A DNA stretch of 64,000 nucleotides from assembly GCF_008124835.1 (NCBI RefSeq), contig NZ_VNHW01000005.1:124001-188000 (forward strand), written 5' to 3'. Each line of letters opens with the position of its first letter. The stretch's first letter is position 1. The DNA comes from Blastococcus xanthinilyticus. Lineage in GTDB: Bacteria; Actinomycetota; Actinomycetes; Mycobacteriales; Geodermatophilaceae. Below the pieces are notes generated by a model. That model saw nothing but the letters and a program-made list of their open reading frames with translations. It made no database searches and was not told the origin of the DNA. Shown one piece after another: positions 24,585 through 34,515 of this stretch. A program made the translations under genes and the position numbers.

Positions 24585-25799
24585 TCAGCCGGCGAGCGCG
24601 GGCTCGGCGGCGTGCTCGGCGGGCACGTGCAGCAGCCGCTGGAACACGGCGACGACGATCGCGGCGACCCCGGCGGCGACGACCGCCACGACGAACGCCA
24701 TGTTGGCCCCGGCGACGTCGACGATCTTGCCCGCGGCCGAGGCGCCCACCGCCACGCCCAGGCCCAGCGCGGTGCCGATCCAGGTGAACGCCTCCGTCAC
24801 CGCCGACCGGGGGACCAGCAGCTCGGCCAGGGTGAACGAGCTGATCAGCGACGGCGAGACCGCGATCCCCGCGACGATCACGAACGGCACCATCACCCAG
24901 ATGTCGTCGATGAGCAGCAGCGGGACCACCAGCACGGTGAGCAGGCTCAGCGCCCCGACCAGCCGCAGCCGGAGCGGCAGCCGCCAGTGGATGGCCCCCC
25001 AGCCGATGCCGCTGGCCATCGACCCGACCGCCAGGCTGGCGATGAGGACGCCGGAGAGCGGCATGGCGTCACGCTCGTCCGCGAACGCGACCAGCGCGAT
25101 CTCCAGCGTGCCGAGGATGGCGCCCACGGCGGCCCCGACGACGAACAGCACGCGCAGACCGGCGGTGCGGATCGCCGAGGGGCCCTGCCGGCTCGCGTGC
25201 CCGTGCGGCTCCGGCTCGGTGCGGCGCTGGGCGGCGAACAGCAGGCTGCCCACGGTGGCGAGGGTGAACGCCGTGACCACCCCGGAGGTGGCGTGGCCGG
25301 TGGTGGACAGGAACGTGACCAGCACCGGGCCGACGATGAAGACGAACTCGTCGACCACCGACTCCATCGACAGCGCGGTGTGCAGGCGGTGGCTGCCGCG
25401 CAGCAGGTGGGTCCAGCGGACGCGGATCATCGAGGAGACCGGCGGGATGCAGGCCCCGGCCAGGCCGGCCGAGGCGAAGACGATCCACAGCGGCCAGGCC
25501 TCGCGCACGGAGAAGAGGAAGACCACGCCGGAGGCGACGAAGACGGCCAGCACCGGCAGCAGCACCCGCCGCTGGCCGTGCGTGTCGGCCCACCGCCCCA
25601 GCAGCGGCCCCGCGATCGCCGTCGTCACCGCACCCATGGCGGCCACGGCGCCGCCGAGTCCGTAGGAGCCGGTCTCCGACGCGACCAGGAGGACCGAGCC
25701 GAGCCCGACCATCGAGAGGGGCAGCCGGCCGACGAACGCGGCGAGCACCATCGGCAGGGCATGCGGGGTCCGGAGGACCTGCACGTAGGGATTCGCCAC
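24585..25799 (-). CDS. Major facilitator superfamily transporter
   Basis: The 404-residue protein has 12 predicted membrane helices and the loop 2-3 motif GRWADTHGQRRVLLP characteristic of MFS transporters. Substrate and direction are not evident. It is the first gene of the unit with the iminopeptidase and release factor. The GTG start at 25799 lies about 85 bases from a large inverted repeat. Confidence 0.85.
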   Translation of the reverse strand: MANPYVQVLRTPHALPMVLAAFVGRLPLSMVGLGSVLLVASETGSYGLGGAVAAMGAVTTAIAGPLLGRWADTHGQRRVLLPVLAVFVASGVVFLFSVREAWPLWIVFASAGLAGACIPPVSSMIRVRWTHLLRGSHRLHTALSMESVVDEFVFIVGPVLVTFLSTTGHATSGVVTAFTLATVGSLLFAAQRRTEPEPHGHASRQGPSAIRTAGLRVLFVVGAAVGAILGTLEIALVAFADERDAMPLSGVLIASLAVGSMASGIGWGAIHWRLPLRLRLVGALSLLTVLVVPLLLIDDIWVMVPFVIVAGIAVSPSLISSFTLAELLVPRSAVTEAFTWIGTALGLGVAVGASAAGKIVDVAGANMAFVVAVVAAGVAAIVVAVFQRLLHVPAEHAAEPALAG

Positions 25800-25884
25800 G
25801 GACGGAGATGCCTCCGGAAGTCAGGAAGGGCCGTCGCCACGCTAACCGACACCGTCGCGTCCCGCCGTGACCGCGGACCACGCG

Positions 25885-25980
25885 CCCCATCGTGATCAGG
25901 CCACCTGATCGACAGAGGTCCTGGCTCAGCACCGGTGGTGAGCCAGGACCCGTGACGACCAGGTCGCCTGATCATCGGGG
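25885..25980. repeat. 96-base imperfect inverted repeat (large hairpin)
   Basis: The outer arms of about 43 bases pair at roughly 80% around a 10-base centre. The inner 11 bases (GTCCTGGCTCA / TGAGCCAGGAC) pair perfectly, and the left arm holds its own palindrome GATCAGGCCACCTGATC. It lies between the MFS gene and pckG, both on the minus strand. It may be a second terminator for pckG, an operator region for the MFS unit, or a palindromic repeat element. Confidence 0.7.
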
Positions 25981-25997
25981 GGCTGGGACCGACGGGG

Positions 25998-26029
25998 AGG
26001 GCCCGCACCGAGGCTGCGGTGCGAGCCCT
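25998..26029 (-). terminator. Hairpin terminator of pckG
   Basis: AGGGC and CGCACCG pair with CGGTGCG and GCCCT around a six-base loop with a single mismatch. It lies 11 bases after the pckG stop, read on the minus strand. Confidence 0.7.
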
Positions 26030-26039
26030 CGACGTCGGT

Positions 26040-27854
26040 TCAGCTGAGGCGGCTCTTCAGGATCTCCAGTTCGTCCCACATGGTGCTGGGCAGCTTGTCC
26101 CCGAACTTCTCGAACCACTCGGTGATCTGCGGGATCTCCTCGCGCCACTCCTCGGGCTCGACCGCGAGCGCCTTCTCCACCTGCTCGGGGGTCATGTCCA
26201 GCCCCGAGACGTCGAGCGCGTCGGGGGTGGGCACGTGCCCGACCGGCGTCTCGACGGCGGCGGCGGTGCCCTCGATGCGCTCGATGACCCACTTGAGCAC
26301 CCGGCTGTTCTCGCCGAAGCCCGGCCACAGGAAGCCGCCGTCGGAGTCCCGCCGGAACCAGTTCACGTAGAAGATCTTCGGCAGCTTGGTGGCGTCGGCC
26401 TGCTTGCCGGTGTTCACCCAGTGGCCGAAGTAGTCACCGGCGTTGTAGCCGATGAACGGCAGCATCGCGAAGGGGTCGCGGCGGACGACACCGACGGCGC
26501 CGGTCGCGGCGGCGGTGGTCTCCGAGGAGAGCGTGGCCCCCATGAAGACGCCGTGGTTCCAGTCCCGCGCCTCGCTGACCAGCGGGATCGTGGTCTTGCG
26601 ACGGCCGCCGAACAGGATCGCCGAGATCGGCACGCCCTTCGGGTCGTCGTACTCCGGCGCCAGGATCGGGCACTGGGTGATCGGCGTGCAGAACCGGCTG
26701 TTCGGGTGGCTGGAGAGCTCGTCGGACTCCGGCGTCCAGTCCCGGCCCTTCCAGTCGGTCAGGTGGGCCGGCGGCTCGTCGGTCATGCCCTCCCACCAGA
26801 TGTCGCCGTCGTCGGTGAGCGCGACGTTGGTGAAGACCGAGTTGCCCTTGTCGATCGTGCGCATGGCGTTGGGGTTGGTGTCCCAGCCGGTGCCCGGCGC
26901 GACGCCGAACAGGCCGTACTCCGGGTTCAGCGCGTAGAGCCGCCCGTCCTCGCCGAAGCGCATCCAGGCGATGTCGTCGCCGAGGGTCTCGACCTTCCAG
27001 CCGGGGATGGTCGGCTCGAGCATCGCCAGGTTGGTCTTCCCGCAGGCCGAGGGGAAGGCGGCGGCGATGTAGTAGACCTTCTGCTGCGGGTTGGTGAGCT
27101 TGAGGATGAGCATGTGCTCGGCCAGCCAGCCCTCGTCGCGGGCCATGGCCGAGGCGATGCGCAGGGAGTAGCACTTCTTGCCCAGCAGCGCGTTGCCGCC
27201 GTATCCGGAGCCGTAGGACCAGATGGCCCGCTCCTCGGGGAAGTGCACGATGTACTTGGTGTCGCTGCACGGCCAGGGGACGTCGGCCCGACCGTCCTCG
27301 AGCGGGGCGCCGAGGGAGTGCATGGCGGGCACGAACGGGCGGTCGGTGCCCATGGCCTCGAGGATGGCGCTGCCGATGCGGGCCATGACCCGCATGGAGA
27401 CCACGACGTACTCGGAGTCGGTGAGCTCCACGCCGAACATGGGGTTCTCGGCCTCGACCGGGCCCATGCAGAACGGGATGACGTACATCGTGCGGCCGCG
27501 CATGGAGCCGCGGTACAGGCCCGTCATGATCGACTTCATCTCGTCCGGGGCCATCCAGTTGTTCGTGGGCCCCGCGTCGGCCTCGTGGACCGAGCAGATG
27601 AAGGTGCGGTCCTCGACGCGCGCCACGTCACTGGGGTCGGAGGCGCACCAGAAGGAGTTGGGCTTCTTCTCCAGCCGGGTGAACGTGCCGGCGTCGACCA
27701 GCTTCTGGGTGAGCCGCTCCCACTCCTCGTCGCTGCCGTCGACCCACACCACCTGGTCCGGCGTCGTCAGCTCGGCCATCTCCCGCACCCAGGCGAGCAG
27801 CCGGGCGTGCGTCGTGGGGGCGTTCTCCAGACCTGGGGTGGCCACGGAAGTCAC
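26040..27854 (-). CDS. pckG: Phosphoenolpyruvate carboxykinase (GTP)
   Basis: The 604-residue enzyme matches the GTP-type family in length. It carries the kinase P-loop [15 protein letters not shown] with the hyper-reactive cysteine near residue 270, the oxaloacetate-binding region ([16 protein letters not shown]) and [12 protein letters not shown]. It converts oxaloacetate to PEP in gluconeogenesis and, in actinobacteria, can also run in reverse. The GTG at 27854 has GGAGA four bases upstream. It is monocistronic, with a hairpin after its stop. Confidence 0.95.
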   Translation of the reverse strand: MTSVATPGLENAPTTHARLLAWVREMAELTTPDQVVWVDGSDEEWERLTQKLVDAGTFTRLEKKPNSFWCASDPSDVARVEDRTFICSVHEADAGPTNNWMAPDEMKSIMTGLYRGSMRGRTMYVIPFCMGPVEAENPMFGVELTDSEYVVVSMRVMARIGSAILEAMGTDRPFVPAMHSLGAPLEDGRADVPWPCSDTKYIVHFPEERAIWSYGSGYGGNALLGKKCYSLRIASAMARDEGWLAEHMLILKLTNPQQKVYYIAAAFPSACGKTNLAMLEPTIPGWKVETLGDDIAWMRFGEDGRLYALNPEYGLFGVAPGTGWDTNPNAMRTIDKGNSVFTNVALTDDGDIWWEGMTDEPPAHLTDWKGRDWTPESDELSSHPNSRFCTPITQCPILAPEYDDPKGVPISAILFGGRRKTTIPLVSEARDWNHGVFMGATLSSETTAAATGAVGVVRRDPFAMLPFIGYNAGDYFGHWVNTGKQADATKLPKIFYVNWFRRDSDGGFLWPGFGENSRVLKWVIERIEGTAAAVETPVGHVPTPDALDVSGLDMTPEQVEKALAVEPEEWREEIPQITEWFEKFGDKLPSTMWDELEILKSRLS

Positions 27855-27972
27855 GGCGTCTCCATCCTCATGGGGTGCCGGGCGGAGTCCGCTCCGGCGG
27901 TGGTGCGTACGTACCGCGGTCGCGGGGGCGGCCGACCGGGATCGGGCCAGGCTACAAGCGCGGCATGCGTCT

Positions 27973-29687
<1,715 letters not shown>

Positions 29688-29703
<16 letters not shown>

Positions 29704-30197
29704 GCGGGGCCGACCTCGGCGAGAAAGGCGTCCCAGTCCGGCGGCGGGGGCGGGTCGCCCAGCTCGGCACCGAGCTTCGCCAGGTACCAGTGCCAGCCCA
29801 TGGCGAAGTCGGTGACGTCGGCATCCGCGGGGAAGACCTGGACGAACCGGAGGTGGGTCCGCCCGTCCTCGCTCCGGAGGTCGAGGTCCACCCGCCAGTC
29901 CTCGGTCTCCTGCTGGGTCCACTCGACCACCAGCCGGCGGGGCGGGTCGCACTCGAGGATCGTCATCGGCTCGCCGACCGGCTCGCCCTCCTCGTGGGTC
30001 ATGACGAAGGTCCCGGTCGCGCCGACGGCCCGTACGCCGTCGTACCGGCCGATCCAGCGGGCCAGGCGGTCGGGCTCGGTGAGGGCCGCCCACACGTCCT
30101 CGATCGGATCGGGCCAGGAGCGGCGGAACTCCAGCCGCTGCCGCCCGTCCGCCTCCGTGGTGACGGTTCCCCGCCGGGTGTCCAGGTCTTCGGTCAT
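29688..30197 (-). CDS. SRPBCC/AHSA1-type domain protein
   Basis: The 169-residue protein has the AHSA1-like signature RRSWPDPIEDVWAALTEPDRLARWIG followed by GTFVMTHEEGEPVGEPMTILE and the terminal TDFAMGWHWYLAKLGAEL. The fold binds hydrophobic ligands; these proteins are very often paired with ArsR repressors, as here. The ATG overlaps the ArsR stop by four bases, so the pair is one translational unit. Confidence 0.85.
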
Positions 30198-30523
30198 GCC
30201 GGGTCTCCCTTGCGTCGCGCCCGCCGACCGCGGGCGATCTCGGTGTCCAGTGCGTCCAGGCGCTGGGCCCACAGGTCGCGGTAGGGCTCCAGCCACTCGT
30301 CGAGCTCGCGCAGCGGCCGGGGATCCAGCGCGTAGAGCCGCTGCCGGCCGTCGCTGCGCACCCGGACCAGGCCCGCCTCCCGCAGCACCCGCAGGTGCCG
30401 GCTGATGGCCGGCCGGCTCACCGGGAAGCGGGCCGCCAGCTCACCGGCGGGCACCTCCCCCGCCGCGAGCAGGGCGACCAGCTCCCGACGGGTCTCGTCC
30501 CCGAGCACCTGCAGCGCCTCCAC
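30194..30523 (-). CDS. ArsR family transcriptional regulator
   Basis: The 109-residue winged-helix protein has LGDETRRELVALLAAGEVPAG, the recognition helix VSRPAISRHLRVLREAGLV and the wing VRSDGRQRLYALD. It lacks the metal-binding cysteine motif (ELCVC) of classical ArsR, so it is probably of the non-metal type. It belongs to the ArsR-AHSA1 pair arrangement. The GTG at 30523 lies six bases from a perfect palindrome, and no Shine-Dalgarno sequence is present, which fits a leaderless, autorepressed transcript. Confidence 0.88.
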   Translation of the reverse strand: MEALQVLGDETRRELVALLAAGEVPAGELAARFPVSRPAISRHLRVLREAGLVRVRSDGRQRLYALDPRPLRELDEWLEPYRDLWAQRLDALDTEIARGRRARRKGDPA

Positions 30524-30528
30524 GGGTA

Positions 30529-30552
30529 ATGCGTAACACCTGGGTTACGCAT
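30529..30552. promoter_or_regulatory. Probable ArsR operator, perfect 9-bp inverted repeat
   Basis: ATGCGTAAC and GTTACGCAT pair perfectly with a six-base spacer. The repeat ends six bases from the ArsR start and lies in the divergent region. ArsR proteins bind such palindromes at their own promoters. Confidence 0.7.
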
Positions 30553-30596
30553 TCGTCCAGGGGTTCGGGCGCCGCGCGACGGGAAAGGAGTGCGGC

Positions 30597-30815
30597 ATGA
30601 CCGTCACCGACCCCGACGTGCCCGACCCGCTGAACGATCCGCGCACCACCCAGGCCGACCCCGGCGCCTACGGCGAGGGCGCCGACCTGGCGTCGACCGT
30701 GGACGACCCGGCCGCCACCGGCGAGGAGGAGCTGGCCACCAGCCGGACGCTCTCCGACGAGGCCGGGGGCGGCGACGTCACCGGCGGCGCGTTCTCCGAG
30801 GGCCCGAAACCCTGA
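30597..30815 (+). CDS. Small acidic hypothetical protein, 72 aa
   Basis: The ATG has AAAGGAG six bases upstream. The peptide (MTVTDPDVPDPLNDPRTTQA...) is rich in Asp, Glu, Gly and Pro, has no cysteine or membrane segment, and appears intrinsically disordered. It lies divergent to ArsR, so its promoter could fall under the same operator. No function can be assigned. Confidence 0.6.
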   Translation: MTVTDPDVPDPLNDPRTTQADPGAYGEGADLASTVDDPAATGEEELATSRTLSDEAGGGDVTGGAFSEGPKP

Positions 30816-30888
30816 ACCGTCATGTGACGGATCGGTCCGACCCGGGTAGCGGGCAGGGCGACCGCACCACCCGACGCGAGGAGGCACC

Positions 30889-31131
30889 ATGGCCACCGGT
30901 GAGACCGGCTTCGAGGACGTCTACTACGACCTCATCTCCGTCCAGTACCACTCGCTGAAGGCCGGGCACGACTACGGCCAGTACGTCCGGGACGCCGAGA
31001 ACGCGGGGCTGGACGACGTGGCGAGCTTCTTCCGCGAGGTCATGGAGCAGGACTCCGCCCGCGCCCGGCGCTGCCACGAGTTCCTCGGCCGCCTGCAGGG
31101 CACCGAGCAGGGGGGCCCGGCGGCCCAGTAG
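30889..31131 (+). CDS. Small helical hypothetical protein, 80 aa
   Basis: The ATG follows GAGGAGGCACC. The peptide contains YYDLISVQYHSLKAGHDYGQ and AENAGLDDVASFFREVMEQD, an antiparallel helical pair that resembles a short ferritin-like or four-helix protein, with several His and Glu residues. I recognise the type as a conserved actinobacterial hypothetical. A hairpin terminator follows. Confidence 0.7.
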   Translation: MATGETGFEDVYYDLISVQYHSLKAGHDYGQYVRDAENAGLDDVASFFREVMEQDSARARRCHEFLGRLQGTEQGGPAAQ

Positions 31132-31139
31132 GACCCAGG

Positions 31140-31169
31140 CTCCGGATGCCGCGCCCGCGTCATCCGGAG
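31140..31169 (+). terminator. Hairpin terminator after the 80-aa gene
   Basis: CTCCGGATG and CATCCGGAG form a perfect nine-base stem with a 12-base loop, eight bases past the stop. Confidence 0.65.
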
Positions 31170-31172
31170 CCA

Positions 31173-31200
31173 CCTCCCGTCCGACCTGTCGGGCGGGAGG
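31173..31200 (-). terminator. Hairpin terminator after the TetR gene
   Basis: CCTCCCGTCCGAC pairs with GTCGGGCGGGAGG (one wobble position) around a minimal loop, six bases past the TetR stop on the minus strand. Together with the preceding hairpin it separates two convergent transcripts. Confidence 0.7.
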
Positions 31201-31206
31201 ACCGGC

Positions 31207-31770
31207 TCAGCTGGTGAGCAGGCGCATCATGGAGTCGACGAACGCCGCGGCCTGCTCTCCCCGGGGAAGCGCGCCCGGAGTGCTCCGCACGAGCGTCGAG
31301 TACCCGAGGTACGACGTGTACGCCAGGACCGCGCGGTGCCGGGCCTCCCCCTCGCCGAGGCCGGCGGCCACCAGCTCCTCGGCGAGGTAGTCGATGCGGC
31401 GGCGCGTCACCCTCTCGAGGACTTCCTCCACCGCTGGATGACCGGCGGCGGCAGCCAGCCCGATGCTGCGGTCGGGCACTTCCCCATGCGTCACGAAGAT
31501 CGCCGTGATGAGCTCCCGCAGGCGGGAGCGACCGCCGGCCAGCGGCCCCAGCATGGCGATGACGGCGTCGGTCTCCTCGTTCTCCCACCGTTCGAGCGCC
31601 GCGCTGATGAGCTCCTCGCGGTCGCGGAAGTGCCAGTAGAAGCTGCCCTTCGTGGTGCCGAGCGACTTCGCCAACGGTTCGATGGCAAGCCCCGCCACGC
31701 CGCGCTCACCGAGGACCTCCAGTGCTGCTCGCGACCAGCTGTCCCGGTCGAGCCGCTGTTCCCGCACCAC
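31207..31770 (-). CDS. TetR/AcrR family transcriptional regulator
   Basis: The 187-residue protein has a TetR helix-turn-helix (ALEVLGERGVAGLAIEPLAK and SLGTTKGSFYWHFRDREELI) and a helical ligand domain. The frame stays open through both upstream palindromes to an ATG at 31800, but starting there would place the operators inside the coding region. I therefore prefer the GTG at 31770 (or 31767), just ahead of VREQRLDRDSW. It is divergent from the SRPBCC-DUF2867 gene, which is the likely target together with itself. Confidence 0.85.
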   Translation of the reverse strand: MVREQRLDRDSWSRAALEVLGERGVAGLAIEPLAKSLGTTKGSFYWHFRDREELISAALERWENEETDAVIAMLGPLAGGRSRLRELITAIFVTHGEVPDRSIGLAAAAGHPAVEEVLERVTRRRIDYLAEELVAAGLGEGEARHRAVLAYTSYLGYSTLVRSTPGALPRGEQAAAFVDSMMRLLTS

Positions 31771-31772
31771 AT

Positions 31773-31790
31773 CCGTACGGTACCGTACGG
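31773..31790. promoter_or_regulatory. TetR operator 1, perfect 18-bp palindrome
   Basis: CCGTACGGTACCGTACGG is fully symmetric and sits immediately upstream of the TetR start. Confidence 0.75.
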
Positions 31791-31796
31791 ACGGGA

Positions 31797-31814
31797 CCAT
31801 ACGGTCCCGTATGG
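31797..31814. promoter_or_regulatory. TetR operator 2, related palindrome
   Basis: CCATACGGTCCCGTATGG pairs eight bases on each side of a two-base centre. It shares the pattern CCrTACGG-n2-CCGTAyGG with operator 1, whose centre is 24 bases away (just over two helical turns), as for pairs of TetR dimers. Confidence 0.7.
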
Positions 31815-31826
31815 AAGGCGGTCGCC

Positions 31827-32804
31827 ATGCACCTCCACAACGTCCACGAACGCTTCGTCCCGGCTGCGCCCGAAGCGGTGGGAGCCGCCCTCGACACCCT
31901 CGGCGGAGCCGACGACGCGATCTGGCCCCGCGACCACTGGTGGCCGATGGAGCTCGACCGCCCGTTGAGCGAAGGCGCCGTGGGCGGGCACAGCGACATC
32001 CGCTACGCCGTCCAGACGTACGAGCCCGGCCGCCGCGTCGTGTTCCGCTTCGATCCCGCCTGCGGGATCGAAGGCACGCACACGTTCGACGTGCAGCCCC
32101 GGCCGGGCGGCGCGCTGCTGCGCCACGACCTGACGGGCCGCACCGTCGGCACGACCCGCCTGCTGTGGCCGTTGGCGATCCGCGCGGTCCACGACGCCGT
32201 CGTCGAGGACGCGTTCGACCGCGTGCACGAGCGGTTCGTGCCCGGACGGCAGCGCACACCCTGGTCGCCCTACGTCCGGCTGCTCCGCCGGATGGCCGGC
32301 CTCACCCGCGGCGCCGGCCACGTACGGGCCGTGGCACCGCCCACGGACGGCCTGCTCGCCGGGCTCGCGCCGGACGTCGCCGACTCGTTCGCCGTCGCGC
32401 TGCACCCCGGCGCACCCACCGACGTCGAGGTCTGGCGACGACGCATCTTCGCGTCCCCACCGCGGATCGTCCGACGACTGCTGCGGCTGCGCGACCTCCT
32501 GGTACGCCCCCTGGGGCTGCGCGCGGCCTCCGGGTCCGACCCGCTCGAGGGCTTCCCGGTGCTGGGCCGCCGGGAGGACGAGGTGCTCATGGGTCTCGAC
32601 GACCGGCACCTGGACTTCCGCGTCAGCGTGCGCCTGCGGCGGTCCGACGATGCGGACGACGCCCTGCTGCTCACGACGACGGTGACCTTCCACGGCCCGC
32701 TCGGCCGGCTGTACTTCGCGCTCATCCGCCCCTTCCACCGCCGGATCGTCCCGGCGATGCTGCAGTCCGCCGTCACGCAGGGGACAGGCCCCGCCGGGCA
32801 GTAG
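31827..32804 (+). CDS. SRPBCC plus DUF2867 two-domain protein
   Basis: The 325-residue protein has an N-terminal SRPBCC-like half (about 1-145, VHERFVPAAPEAVGAALDTL) and a C-terminal DUF2867 half (about 180-318) with VLMGLDDRHLDFRVSVRL and TVTFHGPLGRLYFALIRPFHR. Both halves are lipid- or small-molecule-pocket folds. The ATG has GGAAGG eight bases upstream. It is controlled, by layout, by the divergent TetR through two palindromes. The ligand and reaction are unknown. Confidence 0.8.
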   Translation: MHLHNVHERFVPAAPEAVGAALDTLGGADDAIWPRDHWWPMELDRPLSEGAVGGHSDIRYAVQTYEPGRRVVFRFDPACGIEGTHTFDVQPRPGGALLRHDLTGRTVGTTRLLWPLAIRAVHDAVVEDAFDRVHERFVPGRQRTPWSPYVRLLRRMAGLTRGAGHVRAVAPPTDGLLAGLAPDVADSFAVALHPGAPTDVEVWRRRIFASPPRIVRRLLRLRDLLVRPLGLRAASGSDPLEGFPVLGRREDEVLMGLDDRHLDFRVSVRLRRSDDADDALLLTTTVTFHGPLGRLYFALIRPFHRRIVPAMLQSAVTQGTGPAGQ

Positions 32805-32822
32805 CCGGGCCATGATGCGGGG

Positions 32823-33785
32823 ATGATCTCGACCCCGCTGACCTCGCACTTCGGCCTCACCACGCCGGTCATCGGTGCACCCATGGCCGGCGTGGGGGGA
32901 GGCGAGCTCGCCGCCGCGGTCTCGGCCGCGGGCGGCCTGGGGATGATCGGCGTCGGGAGCGCCGCGACCGCCGAGTTCGTGGAGCAGGAGTGCGCCCTCC
33001 CCCGGGGGCGGGGGCTGCGCTTCGGCGTCGGCCTGATGGCGTGGGCGCTGCCCGACCGACCCGACCTCCTGGCGGCGACGATCGCCGCCCGCCCGGACCT
33101 GGTGTCGGTGTCGTTCGGCGACCCGGCGCCCTACGTCGGCCCGCTGCGCGACGCCGGCATCGCCGTGGCCGGCCAGGTGAACACGATCGACGACGGGCAC
33201 CGCGCCCAGGCGGCGGGGGTGGACCTGCTGGTGGCCCAGGGCAGCGAGGCCGGCGGGCACACCGGGCACCGCGCCACCCTGCCGCTGCTGCAGGAGGTGC
33301 TGGCCCTCGCCGACCGGCCGGTGGTCGCCGCCGGCGGGATCGCGACCGGGCGCGGCATGGCCGCCGCCCTCGCCGCCGGGGCCGCCGGCGTGTGGATCGG
33401 CACCGCGCTGCTGGCCTGCCCGGAGGCGCTGAACTCCCCCGCCGCCCGGGCCCGGGTGCGCGCGGCCGCCGGTGAGCAGACGGTGCTGACCCGGGCGTTC
33501 GACGTGGCGCAGGGGCTGGCCTGGCCCGAGCGGTGGCCGGGGCGCGCCCTCGTCAACGACTTCTCCCGGACGTGGCACGGCCGGGAGGCGGAGCTGCGCG
33601 CCGATCCCGAGGCGTGCGCGCGGGTGGCCGAGGCGCGGCGCACCGACGACCTCGAGCAGCAGCCGCTCTACGCCGGTGAGGCCGTCGGCCTGGTCACCGT
33701 CGAGCGCTCCGCCACCGAGGTCGTCCGGGAGATGACCGCGGAGGCGGAGGGGGCGCTCCGGGCGGTGGCGACCCTGCTCGGCTAG
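32823..33785 (+). CDS. Nitronate monooxygenase
   Basis: The 320-residue FMN barrel carries TPVIGAPMAGVGGGELAAAV, the nitronate-monooxygenase histidine region in VAQGSEAGGHTGHRATLPLL, and AGGIATGRGMAAALAAGAAG (phosphate-binding loop). It oxidises alkyl nitronates such as propionate 3-nitronate. A CATGAT hexamer lies six bases before the ATG. It overlaps the convergent FrnE-like gene by four bases. Confidence 0.88.
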   Translation: MISTPLTSHFGLTTPVIGAPMAGVGGGELAAAVSAAGGLGMIGVGSAATAEFVEQECALPRGRGLRFGVGLMAWALPDRPDLLAATIAARPDLVSVSFGDPAPYVGPLRDAGIAVAGQVNTIDDGHRAQAAGVDLLVAQGSEAGGHTGHRATLPLLQEVLALADRPVVAAGGIATGRGMAAALAAGAAGVWIGTALLACPEALNSPAARARVRAAAGEQTVLTRAFDVAQGLAWPERWPGRALVNDFSRTWHGREAELRADPEACARVAEARRTDDLEQQPLYAGEAVGLVTVERSATEVVREMTAEAEGALRAVATLLG

Positions 33786-34474
33786 ACCGAGCAGGTGCCG
33801 TCGGCGCAGCCTTCGGCGGCGGGGACCGTGATCAGCGGGTTCGCGTCGGCCCAGGCCCGCTCGAGTATCTGCAGCAGCAGCTCGGCCGGCTGGGCGCCGG
33901 CGGCGCCGTACTTGCGGTCCACGACGAAGAACGGGACGCCGGTGGCGCCCAGTGCCTGCGCGGTGGCGCCGTCCTGGCGGACCGCGGCCAGGTAGCGCCG
34001 GTCGGTCAGCGCCGCGCGCACCTCGGCCTCGTCGAGCCCGACCTGGACGCCGAACGGGACGAGGGACTCGACGTCGAAGACCGGGCGACCCTCCTCGAAG
34101 TAGGCGTGCAGCAGGAGCTCCTTGAGCTCGTTCCGCCTGCCGTGCTCCGCGGCCAGGTGCAGCAGCTCGTGGGCGAGCAGCGTGTTGCCGCTGACGGCGT
34201 CGGCCAGGGAGTACTCCAGCCCCTCACCCGCGGCGACCTGCTCGACCTGCGCCATGTTCTCGCGCATCTGCTCCACGCCGCTGCCGTACTTGGCAGCCAG
34301 CGCCGGCAGCGTCGGGTGCGTCTCGCCCTCGGGGACCGACGGGTCGAGCTGGAAGGAGCGCCACACGACCTCGACCTGGTCGCGGTGCGGGAACATCTCC
34401 AACGCGGACTCCAGGCGGCGCTTGCCGATGTAGCACCACGGGCACACGACGTCGGACCACACCTCTACCTGCAT
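33782..34474 (-). CDS. DsbA family oxidoreductase, FrnE-like
   Basis: The 230-residue thioredoxin-fold protein has the CPWC active site in WSDVVCPWCYIGKRRLESAL (Cys11, Cys14) and the cis-proline loop ATGVPFFVVDRKYG. It ends with a cysteine pair (AEGCADGTCSV), another mark of FrnE-type proteins. There is no signal peptide, so it acts in the cytoplasm on disulfides. It is convergent with the nitronate monooxygenase and follows the MerR gene on the same strand. Confidence 0.88.
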   Translation of the reverse strand: MQVEVWSDVVCPWCYIGKRRLESALEMFPHRDQVEVVWRSFQLDPSVPEGETHPTLPALAAKYGSGVEQMRENMAQVEQVAAGEGLEYSLADAVSGNTLLAHELLHLAAEHGRRNELKELLLHAYFEEGRPVFDVESLVPFGVQVGLDEAEVRAALTDRRYLAAVRQDGATAQALGATGVPFFVVDRKYGAAGAQPAELLLQILERAWADANPLITVPAAEGCADGTCSV

Positions 34475-34515
34475 GCCGCGCGACAACCTCCATGCTCTCT
34501 CGAGCATTCCGGGCG

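Noticed and set aside
31771-31800. ATG at 31800 as the start of the TetR gene
   Set aside because: It would put the first operator inside the coding sequence and add ten residues without family resemblance; a GTG at 31770 leaves the operators in the promoter region.
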